DNA of 22,103 bases, taken from positions 1 through 22,103 of the forward strand of contig JBBSHU010000049.1 in the NCBI GenBank assembly GCA_038232455.1, written 5' to 3'. Source of the DNA: DATAQC01 sp038232455 (GTDB taxonomy: Bacteria > Actinomycetota > Acidimicrobiia > Acidimicrobiales > AC-14). How positions within the stretch are numbered: the stretch's first letter is position 1; the number at the start of each line of letters is the position of its first letter. Under the pieces are notes generated by a model. It did no database searches. It was not told where the DNA came from and saw nothing but the letters and a program-made list of their open reading frames with translations. The position numbers were made by a program, and so were the translations under genes. Shown one piece after another: positions 12,972 to 20,137 of this stretch.

Positions 12972-13132
12972 TCGAGGTCCCAGAAGCGTGCTGACCGGAT
13001 CGACCGCTTCGCAGCCGAACGCCTGACCATCAGTTTCGCGCCGCTCAACTGCTGTTCAAGCGGATAGATATGCACGCTCCCCGGCGAACGGTGGCTCGTG
13101 TCCGGCCGGGGTCACCTCACCGCCGGCAGAAA

Positions 13133-13171
13133 GAGAACCACCCCCACCGATTGACGGTGGGGGTGGTTCTC
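13133..13171 (-). terminator. Intrinsic terminator of the beta-helix B gene
   Basis: A perfect 17-bp stem (GAGAACCACCCCCACCG and its complement) has a 5-nt loop. On the minus strand it starts 30 nt after the stop codon of the beta-helix B gene and is followed by TTT. It may also stop transcription from the plus-strand lipoprotein gene. Confidence 0.85.
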
Positions 13172-13201
13172 CGGTGGTGCTGAGGACGACGCCAGGGGCG
13201 A

Positions 13202-14884
13202 CTACGGCTTGACTGTTCCCGTCCCGCCGGTGGCGACGCAGGCCTGGTTCACGGTGCCGAACAGGTTGGCGCTCCACGTGTTGCTGTCGCAGGGCGGGGT
13301 GATCGTGTTGTCATGCCCATCGTGCTCGAAGTTGAGCGTTCCGCGGTTGCCGAGCAGCTTGTTGTTCCCGGCCACGGTACTGGGGCCTCCGACGAAGACG
13401 CCGTCTCTTCCGTTGCCGTCGACGCGGTTGTTCTGAACGAGGTTGTCGTGCGATCCCGACGGTACGGAGATCCCGTCGCCACCGGGGTTGTTGTTGGCGA
13501 CGTTGGACGAGATCGTGTTGCCGAACGCCCTCAGTCCCGGGCCCGTGGCCAAGATGGCGATGCCGCTGCCGTTGCCGCTGGGTGTGCTCGGGACCGTCAC
13601 GTTCGTGGTGTTGGTGACGATGTGAACGGTCACCGGGCCCGCCAGGGTGAGTTGGTACAGCGCTTTACCCACCGCGAAGGTCGTGCCCAGTACCGGGATG
13701 GTCGTCGGGTCGACACCGGCGGTGAGGAGGGCCGTGCGGCCAGTGGAGCCCTCGTTGAATATGACGACGCCGACGGCTCCGGCCGCCTTGGCGTTTGCGA
13801 CCTTCGTCGCCCGGCCGCAGAAACCCCGCTGGACGAGAGCAATGGCACCCACAGGGAACCCGGCGAAGTCGCTCGGCAAGCAGCCACTGGCCACCGAGTC
13901 GAGGGGAATGGTCGCGCTGACGTTGATGGGGCCTACGGCCACCAGCCTGGCGGTGACGTCACCGCTCCCCGAGCCGGTCAGGACCGCGTAGTCGGTATTC
14001 AGGACGAACGGCGCCCTGGGGGGTGTCACCTGCTGGAACAGGCTCGGGCCGACGTTCGTGAACCGGTTCGTGGTGGTCAGCCCGTTGTTCACGACGGTGT
14101 TGCCCACGACGATGGTCTTGGTGTTCGGCAGCTGGGGTGGGGTGGTGCCTGTGTCCACAGCGTGGAGGGCGATACCAGCCAGGAGGTTGCGGTTGACAGT
14201 GTTGTACTTCACCTGGTTGTTGTCGGCGCCGGGGCCCTCGATCCGGATGCCCTCGTCCTGCTGTGGGTTGTCGATACAGGCAGGCGTCACGCCCCCGGGG
14301 TTGGCGGGGATCCGGGCGATGATGTCGTTGCCGGTGGAGGTGTTGAAGGTGATCCGGTTTCCGTCCGAGTTATCGACGACCGAGATCCCGCCGTAGGGAC
14401 CGTTGTGGGCGACGGTGTTCCCCGTGATCAGGTTGTTCGACGAACCGAAGAGGGAGATGCCGTCACCGTTGTCGCACGTCGGCCCGGTTCCGCCGCCAAG
14501 GTCGCTGATGTTGTTGACCGCGGTGATCCCTTTGACGGTGTTCGCAGAGCCGCCGATGATCGACACGCCGCCGTTGAAGCCGTCGACGGTGCCGTTGATC
14601 ACCGTCACCCCTGTGACGCCGATCAGGCGGATGCCGACGATGTCGCCGACAGCAGGTTGTTTGGCGAAGACCCGCTTGCCGTTGAGGTTGAGGGTGATGT
14701 TGCTGGCCCTGACAATCAGGCCGTCGCCCGTGCAGGGCCCCACGTCGGCGGTGAGCGTGGTGCTCACGGTGATGGTCGAGCCACAACCCACGGCAGCAGC
14801 GGCCGGCTGCGCCGACACCGCCAGCCCCGTCAGGCCCAACGCCAGTGCGGAAAGCCCGCCGACGAACGTCCTCGATCTGCTCAT
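13202..14884 (-). CDS. Secreted beta-helix protein B with inserted PA domain
   Basis: The product is 560 aa. A signal peptide covers residues 1-31 (AQPAAAA|VGCG). Beta-helix coils follow (about 50-275), nearly parallel to protein A: DVGPCTGDGL, NTVAHNGPYGGISVVDNSD and GIRIEGPGADNNQV. At about 290-430 a protease-associated (PA) domain is inserted, recognised by GAIALVQRGFCGRATKVANA, then KAAGAVGVVIFNEG and TIPVLGTTFAVGKAL. The helix then resumes (GIAILATGPGLRAFGNTISS; NRVDGNGRDGVFVGGP). It ends CDSNTWSANLFGTVNQACVATGGTGTV, the signature shared with A. PA domains bind peptides or carbohydrate in secreted enzymes; here one sits in a non-protease scaffold. ATG 14884 has AGAGGA about 10 nt upstream. 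The gene lies downstream of a wall-anchor-type protein gene on the same strand. The activity is unknown. Confidence 0.9.
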   Translation of the reverse strand: MSRSRTFVGGLSALALGLTGLAVSAQPAAAAVGCGSTITVSTTLTADVGPCTGDGLIVRASNITLNLNGKRVFAKQPAVGDIVGIRLIGVTGVTVINGTVDGFNGGVSIIGGSANTVKGITAVNNISDLGGGTGPTCDNGDGISLFGSSNNLITGNTVAHNGPYGGISVVDNSDGNRITFNTSTGNDIIARIPANPGGVTPACIDNPQQDEGIRIEGPGADNNQVKYNTVNRNLLAGIALHAVDTGTTPPQLPNTKTIVVGNTVVNNGLTTTNRFTNVGPSLFQQVTPPRAPFVLNTDYAVLTGSGSGDVTARLVAVGPINVSATIPLDSVASGCLPSDFAGFPVGAIALVQRGFCGRATKVANAKAAGAVGVVIFNEGSTGRTALLTAGVDPTTIPVLGTTFAVGKALYQLTLAGPVTVHIVTNTTNVTVPSTPSGNGSGIAILATGPGLRAFGNTISSNVANNNPGGDGISVPSGSHDNLVQNNRVDGNGRDGVFVGGPSTVAGNNKLLGNRGTLNFEHDGHDNTITPPCDSNTWSANLFGTVNQACVATGGTGTVKP

Positions 14885-15151
14885 AAATTCTCGTCCTCTA
14901 CTTAGGGCCGCCAGGCAACGCTCTGCGCGCGCTCGCGGCTGTTTGGAAAAAACGCCCTAGATGTTACGAATCTATAGGCAAAAAGCCCTTACCAGTCCCC
15001 CACTGACGATTGCCTGGTAACTGACCAGCTTAGTGATGAGGATATACGAGCTTGGCCGCCTGCACAATCGCACCCTGAGCTTTTATTTCGTTGCCGTTGC
15101 CTCTTCTGGTCACCTGGACAGGTGCAACCGACGCGGCGACACCAAGAGGGG
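14885..15151 (-). promoter_or_regulatory. AT-rich upstream region of beta-helix B
   Basis: This 267-bp gap contains AT-rich DNA, with TATAGATT on the minus strand (14976-14969) as a possible -10 box. There is an inverted repeat TTACCAG/CTGGTAA (14989-15020), an imperfect repeat around CTAGAT/ATCTAG (14957-14975) and a palindrome CACCTG-GA-CAGGTG (15111-15124). No clear -35 box is visible. It probably holds the promoter of gene B and perhaps the end of the upstream gene's transcript. Confidence 0.4.
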
Positions 15152-15613
15152 TCAGTGAGAGCCGAACCCCCGGCGACGGCGGCGGGCGGCGACGAGGAGG
15201 AGGCCGCCCAAGGCGACCAGGCTCGCCGCTTCGCCGGCCCAACGGCCGCTGTCGACGCCGGTGGTGGGCATGGCGGCGGTGGTCGTCGGCGGGGAGGTCG
15301 GTATTGTGGAAACCACCGTGGTGGTGGTCGTCGTGTTTGTGGCGAGAGTGGTCGTGGTATCGGCGGCGCCCGGCGTGTTCGCCGGGGTCTGGGCGTGCCA
15401 GCGCAGGCCGTCGCTGCCCCCGCCGTTGTCGAGCATGGTGGTGCACACGAGCGCCCGCCCGCTCGTCGAGCTGACCGCTGTGGCCCCCGTCACCGTACAG
15501 GTCTCGCCTTCGCTGACCGTGGCCTGGGCGAGGGCACTGCTCTCGAACACCAGCGCCACGACCACGACAACGAGGCCCACCACCAACCGCCTCGACATCC
15601 CGATGGATCTCAT
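15152..15613 (-). CDS. Cell-wall sorting-type surface protein (MPTTG motif)
   Basis: The product is 153 aa. An N-terminal signal peptide (MSRRLVVGLVVVVVALVFES, then SALAQA) is followed by a short domain of about 60 residues with two Cys (GETCTVTGATAV; RALVCTTMLDN). A Thr-rich stalk of about 35 residues comes next. The end is MPTTG, a hydrophobic segment (AASLVALGGLLLVAA) and RRRRRGF. This is the order of an LPXTG-type sortase substrate, with Met in place of Leu. If sortase does not accept MPTTG, it would still be a C-terminally membrane-anchored protein. ATG 15613 is preferred, with GAGAGG upstream; GTG 15625 and ATG 15598 are alternatives. No sortase gene is in the window. It lies between the helicase and beta-helix B genes on the same strand. 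Confidence 0.75.
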   Translation of the reverse strand: MRSIGMSRRLVVGLVVVVVALVFESSALAQATVSEGETCTVTGATAVSSTSGRALVCTTMLDNGGGSDGLRWHAQTPANTPGAADTTTTLATNTTTTTTVVSTIPTSPPTTTAAMPTTGVDSGRWAGEAASLVALGGLLLVAARRRRRGFGSH

Positions 15614-15693
15614 GTCACATGCCACCTCTCGGTCAAGTCGCCAACCCTAGCGTTGCGACGAGGACGATCGCGGAACCGCCGAAGTGGCCGCGC

Positions 15694-16938
15694 TTAGCCG
15701 ACATGTCGGCGACGATTGCGGGCCTTGGGCCCGGGCCCGTGGTTTCGTCGCCCCGCGCCGGATCGGCCGGGTCGGCTGGGAGCGGGACGGGGGGCGACCT
15801 GTACGGGTGTGCGACCTTCGACCCCGGCAGGCGGGCTGCGATGGTCGACACGCTGGGGAAAGCCAAGGGCGCGCTGCATCGCCCGCACCGACGAGCGGTG
15901 TTCTGCGCCGACGAGGGAGACCACGGTGCCGGTGGCGCCGGCCCGGCCGGTGCGGCCGGAACGGTGCACGTAGTCCTTGTGGTCGCCGGGCGGATCGAAA
16001 TGGACCACACACGGGACCGCCTCGACGTGAATCCCCCGGGCGGCGACGTCGGTGGCCACAAGGGCATCGGCGGCCCCGTTGGTGAAGGCGGCGAGGGCCC
16101 GGTCGCGCTGTGACTGGCTGCGGCTGCCGTGGATGACCACGGCCCGCACGCCGGCCCGCCCCAGCTGGCCGACCAGACGGTCGGCACCGTGACGGGTGCG
16201 GCAGAATACGATGGCCCGCTCGTGGTGCTCGACCAGCTCGACGGTCATGGCCACCCGTTGAGCGCGGTCGGCCCACCAGAAGATGTGCTCGACGTCTTCG
16301 GCCGCCGTCTCGCCGGCCACGTCGTGGCGACGGGGGTTGCGCTGGTACCGGCGCACGAGCACGTCGATGTCGCCATCGAGGGTGGCCGAGTAGAGAAGGG
16401 TCTGGCGGTTGGGACGGGCGGCATCGAGGATGCGGCGCACGGCGGGTAGGAACCCCATGTCGGCCATGCGGTCGGCTTCGTCGACGACCACCAGGTCGAC
16501 GGCGTCGAGTCGCAGGTCGCCCTGGGCCACCAGATCCTCCAGGCGTCCGGGAGTGGCTACGACGATGTCGACTCCCTTGCGCAACGTCCGGGCCTGGGCC
16601 GGGTAGGAGGTGCCGCCGTAGATGGCCGTGACGCTGCGGTTGCGGGTGGCGGCCAGCGGTGCGATCTCGCGCTGCACCTGGGCGCACAGCTCCCGGGTGG
16701 GGACCAGGACGAGGCCGCGCGGCCGGCGAGGCTGGGCCGAGCCGGTCTTGAGGGCGAGGGCCAGCCCGAACGCCAGCGTCTTACCGGAGCCGGTGGGGGC
16801 GCAGCCGCACACGTCGTGGCCGGCCAGGGCGTCGGGCAGGCTGGCCGCCTGCACCGGGAACGGGCTGGTGACGCCGCGGCGGGCGAGAAGGGTGACGAGG
16901 TCGGCGGGGACGCCGATGTCGGCAAAGGTCAAGGGCAA
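15694..16938 (-). CDS. DEAD-box ATP-dependent RNA helicase
   Basis: The product is 414 aa. All core motifs are visible: Q-motif region FADIGVPADLV...PFPVQ, motif I APTGSGKT (47-54), Ia PTRELC, Ib TPGR, II DEAD (153-156), III SAT (184-186), IV IVFCRT, V ATDVAARGIH and VI HRSGRTGR (325-332). The C-terminal 60 residues are Arg/Pro/Gly-rich and probably bind RNA. Such helicases (RhlE/CsdA group) unwind RNA duplexes in ribosome assembly, mRNA decay or cold adaptation. The start is TTG 16938, with GGAG 6 nt upstream; the product then begins PLTFADIG, the usual family opening. A -10-like TACAAT lies about 130 bp upstream. The gene precedes the surface protein gene with an 80-bp gap. Confidence 0.93.
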   Translation of the reverse strand: MPLTFADIGVPADLVTLLARRGVTSPFPVQAASLPDALAGHDVCGCAPTGSGKTLAFGLALALKTGSAQPRRPRGLVLVPTRELCAQVQREIAPLAATRNRSVTAIYGGTSYPAQARTLRKGVDIVVATPGRLEDLVAQGDLRLDAVDLVVVDEADRMADMGFLPAVRRILDAARPNRQTLLYSATLDGDIDVLVRRYQRNPRRHDVAGETAAEDVEHIFWWADRAQRVAMTVELVEHHERAIVFCRTRHGADRLVGQLGRAGVRAVVIHGSRSQSQRDRALAAFTNGAADALVATDVAARGIHVEAVPCVVHFDPPGDHKDYVHRSGRTGRAGATGTVVSLVGAEHRSSVRAMQRALGFPQRVDHRSPPAGVEGRTPVQVAPRPAPSRPGRSGAGRRNHGPGPKARNRRRHVG

Positions 16939-17069
16939 GGAAAACTCCGATCGAGGAAGCAGTAGGCCAACTCGAGGAGATTCCAGGAGGCCCCACCAGA
17001 CCCCGTTGTTCTCCTCGGAGAGGAGTGGCGGGACCGGCGATGCGCCGGGCGAGTCCCGGGCGATACCTC

Positions 17070-17075
17070 ATTGTA
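17070..17075 (-). promoter_or_regulatory. Possible -10 box of the helicase gene
   Basis: TACAAT on the minus strand lies in the 176-bp gap between the SHOCT-like gene and the helicase gene. It would give a leader of about 125 nt, a feature seen for some cold-regulated helicases. No strong -35 box is at the right distance. An inverted repeat GTGAC/GTCAC (17085-17101) lies just upstream and could be an operator or a weak terminator of the previous gene. Confidence 0.35.
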
Positions 17076-17114
17076 CCCGATGGCGTGACAGGTTCCGTCA
17101 CTCCACCGGCGGGG

Positions 17115-17420
17115 TCACTCGACGGTGAGGCGACCCATCAGTTCGGCCTTCTGCTCCTCGAAGTCGTCGTAGGACATGCCACCGTCGTCGAAGCGCTGGT
17201 GGAGCGCGCCGATGGCTTCGAGGAGCCTGGCCGTGGCCGCCTCCCCGCTGGCGGTGGTCTCAACCGTGACCTCGCTGCCTTCCACGGCCTCCTCGGCCCC
17301 TTCGGCGCCTTCGGCGGTGTCCGCCGACTTGTTCTGGCGCGCGTCACGCTTGGCCGCCGCCTTTTCCTTCTTTGCCCGCTCCCGATCCCGCTTGCCGAAG
17401 CTGGCCCGCCGCCCGCTCAG
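17115..17420 (-). CDS. Small SHOCT-like protein with charged N-terminus; apparent CTG start
   Basis: The product is 101 aa if read from CTG 17420. The N-terminal part SGRRASFGKRDRERAKKEKA is strongly basic and probably helical. An acidic Ala/Glu/Thr-rich linker follows. The end, IGALHQRFDDGGMSYDDFEE with QKAELMGRL, matches the SHOCT-type C-terminal helix pair (LxxLxxxGxxxxxEFexKKaeLL). The frame has no ATG, GTG or TTG between its upstream stop (17433-17435) and an internal GTG that would remove the basic half. CTG 17420 overlaps the TGA of a preceding 21-codon frame (CTGA), mimicking an ATGA coupling junction. Either CTG is used as a start or an ATG was lost. The protein-like frame and family-like ends make the gene itself likely; the function is unknown. 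Confidence 0.65.
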   Translation of the reverse strand: MSGRRASFGKRDRERAKKEKAAAKRDARQNKSADTAEGAEGAEEAVEGSEVTVETTASGEAATARLLEAIGALHQRFDDGGMSYDDFEEQKAELMGRLTVE

Positions 17421-17482
17421 CGGGCGTTCCAGTCAGTCGGGCGACAGGACGGTAGAGCCGTCAATGCACCAAAGTTGACCAC
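17417..17482 (-). CDS. 21-codon leader-type frame before the SHOCT-like gene
   Basis: A GTG at 17482 is preceded by AGGAG (17494-17490) at 7 nt spacing, a good ribosome binding site. The frame encodes MVNFGALTALPSCRPTDW plus three residues and stops with TGA overlapping the CTG of the next gene. It may be a short leader whose translation delivers ribosomes to the coupled start, or the broken N-terminus of that gene. The ribosome site is the main evidence; the peptide has no recognisable feature. Confidence 0.4.
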   Translation of the reverse strand: MVNFGALTALPSCRPTDWNAR

Positions 17483-17539
17483 GTACTGTCTCCTGCAATC
17501 GACGAGACTGTCGGGAATGACGTCTCGCTGAGGCCCATC

Positions 17540-20101
17540 CTACCGGGTCGGCCCCGCTGCACCGATCGGGGGGGGCTGAGAAGCGGCGTGGTCGGCGGCC
17601 CGGGCGGTGAGGGCGCGCTCGACTCCGTCCTTGCCCTCGACCAGGATGCGCCGCAGGGGCGGAGCCAGCCCGTCGCCGGCCAGGACCGTGTCGACGGCGG
17701 CCACGACGGCCTCGTCGACGAGAGTCGAAGGGAACAACCCGCTGATCAGGTTGATGGCCTCCTCCCGGGAACGCTCGTCCCAGAGCTGGCGGAGCTGGGC
17801 GACGTAGGGATCCACCCACGGCCGCACCAGTTCCTCCTGTCCGAACGGGGCGAACCCTCCGGCGATGGCCCTGATCTGGGCCACGCTCACCTCGCCGCCG
17901 TGCAGGTGCTCCCAGGCATCGGCCTTGGCTTCGGGGGTGGGCCGGGCCGCCCGGCGGGTGTCGGCCCGCCGCTGGCCGATGTCGGTGGGGTCGCGCTCGA
18001 GCTCGGCCTCGATCAGGGCACCGTCGTCGTCGGCCGCGTTGGACGCCAGGACACCGACGATCTGCCACCGCAGGTCGGTGTCGACCACCAGCCCGGCCAG
18101 CTCGAAGGTGTCCTCCAGCAGGCCCCGGGCCCGGGACAGGTCGTCGGGGCTGTCGATGACGCTCAGCCAGTGCCGGGCCCAGATGAGCTGGCGGTCGCTG
18201 CCCGGTTCGGCTGCTCCCATCTGCGTCCACGCCGCCTCCGCCAGGCGGCCGCGGGCCGTGGCCCGGTTGGCCGGGTCGCCGTAGGCGTCCACGGCGACCA
18301 CGGCATAGCCGAGGAGACGGCTCAGTTCGGAGTCGTCGGGCTCGTGGGCGACGTGGGAGATGACCAGTTCCACGAAGCGGCGGGTGGGCAGTTCGCCGTC
18401 GCGCACCATGTCCCAGGTGGCGGCCCAGCACAGGTTGCGGGCCAGGGGATCGGCGATGCGACCGAGGTTGGCCGCCAGGGTGGCGAGGGATCGGTCGTCG
18501 AAGCGGATCTTGGCGTAGGTGAGGTCGCCGTCGTTGAGGAGCAGCAGATCGGGCTGTGGACGCCCGGCCAGGTCGGGCACCTCGGTGCGGGGACCGACGA
18601 CGTCGAGCCCCACCTGGTGGTCACGTACCAGCACGTCGTCGCTGAGCGAGTAGAGGCCGACGGCCACCCTGTGGGTGCGCAGGGTGGGGTGATCGGCGAC
18701 GGCCTCCTGGATGACGTGGAAGAAGCGGTAGGAACCGGTGTCGTCGACCTCGAAGTCGGGCTTGAGGGTGTTGACCCCCGTCGTCTCCAGCCACTCCGTC
18801 GACCAGGCCCGCAGGTCGCGGCCGCTCGTGTGCTCCAGGGCGGCCAGGAAGTCGCCCAGCTCGGCGTTGGCCCACTCGTGTTCGGGGAAGTACCCCTGCA
18901 GGCCGGTGCGGAAGGCATCCGGCCCGACGCACGCGACGAGCTGGCGGAGGACCGAGGCTCCCTTGGCGTAGGTGATGCCGTCGAAGTGGAGGCGGACCGC
19001 GTCGGTATCGACGATGTCGGCCGAGATGGGATGGGTGGTGGGCAGCTGATCCTGGCTGGCCGCAGGGGCCTTCAGGTCCCAGGCGAAGCGCACCCAGGCC
19101 CGCACGAAACGGGTGGCGCTGGCCGCCGCGTGGGTGGCCATATAGGTGGCGAAGCTCTCGTTGAGCCACAGGTCGTCCCACCACCGCATGGTGACGAGAT
19201 CGCCGAACCACATGTGGGCCATCTCGTGGAGGATCGTGTTGGCCCGTCTCTCACGGGCCGCTTCGGTGACCCGGGAACGGAACACGTAGTTCTCGTTGAA
19301 CGTGATGCACCCCGGGTTCTCCATGGCCCCGAAGTTGAACTCGGGAACGAAGACCTGGTCGTACTTGAGGAAGGGGTAGGGGTAGTCGAACTCGGTGACG
19401 AAGAAGTCGAGGCCCTGGCCGGTGATGGTGAAGATCTCGTCGGGGTCGAGGTGGGGTACCAGCGATTCCCGGCAGTAGAGCCCGAGGTCGAGCCCGCCGT
19501 GGGCCTGGTGGACGCCGTAGTACGGACCGGCCACGACGGCGACCAGGTAGGTGGACAGCTCCGGGGTGGGGGCGAAGCGCCACACATTGGCGACATGGGA
19601 CTCCACCGGGGAGTTGCTGATGACCGTCCAGGCGTCGGGAGCGGTGACGGTGAGGGTGAAGGTGGCTTTGAGATCGGGCTGGTCGAAGCACGCGAACACG
19701 CGATGGGCGTCGAACGGCTCGAACTGGGTGTGCAGGTAGACCCCGCCGTCGACGGGGTCGACGACGCGGTGGAGGCCCACGCCCGTGTGCTGGTAGGCGC
19801 AGTCGGCCACGATCCGCAGCTCGTTGTTGGCCAGCAGGCCTCGCACGGCGATGCGACCGCTGTCGGGGTCCCATGCCGTGAGCGGGAACGACCGCCCGTT
19901 GAAGGTGATCTCCCGCACGTCGGTGGCATCGAGGTCGATGAACGTGGCCTCGCCGACGAGGTTGGCAATGAAGCGGACCACGGTCTCGCTTCTGAACGTC
20001 TTGTCGCCGGTGGTGAGGTCGAGGGACACGTCATAAGACGCGGAGGCGACCTTGGACGTCCGCTCCTGGGCCTCGGCCCTCGTCAGGTTGTCGTCGGTCA
20101 T
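17540..20101 (-). CDS. pepN: Aminopeptidase N (M1 family zinc metallopeptidase)
   Basis: The product is 853 aa, the normal length of the actinobacterial enzyme. It removes N-terminal residues from peptides in the cytoplasm; no signal peptide is seen. The N-terminal saddle domain (about 20-200) precedes the exopeptidase motif GAMEN (258-262). The zinc site HEMAH (292-296) and the second Glu at 315 in WDDLWLNES follow, 18 residues apart as in the family. A Tyr in the segment GITYAKGASVLRQL corresponds to the transition-state Tyr. The C-terminal half is the helical ERAP1-like domain. ATG 20101 lies 36 bp from the divergent pimA start. A plus-strand frame antisense to the whole gene is not real. 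Confidence 0.97.
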   Translation of the reverse strand: MTDDNLTRAEAQERTSKVASASYDVSLDLTTGDKTFRSETVVRFIANLVGEATFIDLDATDVREITFNGRSFPLTAWDPDSGRIAVRGLLANNELRIVADCAYQHTGVGLHRVVDPVDGGVYLHTQFEPFDAHRVFACFDQPDLKATFTLTVTAPDAWTVISNSPVESHVANVWRFAPTPELSTYLVAVVAGPYYGVHQAHGGLDLGLYCRESLVPHLDPDEIFTITGQGLDFFVTEFDYPYPFLKYDQVFVPEFNFGAMENPGCITFNENYVFRSRVTEAARERRANTILHEMAHMWFGDLVTMRWWDDLWLNESFATYMATHAAASATRFVRAWVRFAWDLKAPAASQDQLPTTHPISADIVDTDAVRLHFDGITYAKGASVLRQLVACVGPDAFRTGLQGYFPEHEWANAELGDFLAALEHTSGRDLRAWSTEWLETTGVNTLKPDFEVDDTGSYRFFHVIQEAVADHPTLRTHRVAVGLYSLSDDVLVRDHQVGLDVVGPRTEVPDLAGRPQPDLLLLNDGDLTYAKIRFDDRSLATLAANLGRIADPLARNLCWAATWDMVRDGELPTRRFVELVISHVAHEPDDSELSRLLGYAVVAVDAYGDPANRATARGRLAEAAWTQMGAAEPGSDRQLIWARHWLSVIDSPDDLSRARGLLEDTFELAGLVVDTDLRWQIVGVLASNAADDDGALIEAELERDPTDIGQRRADTRRAARPTPEAKADAWEHLHGGEVSVAQIRAIAGGFAPFGQEELVRPWVDPYVAQLRQLWDERSREEAINLISGLFPSTLVDEAVVAAVDTVLAGDGLAPPLRRILVEGKDGVERALTARAADHAASQPPPIGAAGPTR

Positions 20102-20137
20102 CGGTCAGGTTTATCAGGCCACGACTACGCTCCGGAC

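Noticed and set aside
17588..20137. Very long plus-strand open frame fused to the pimA frame (about 850 extra residues)
   Set aside because: It is antisense to pepN, which has all M1 peptidase motifs. The fused part is Gly/Val/Asp-rich shadow sequence, and PimA's conserved N-terminus starts exactly at GTG 20138.
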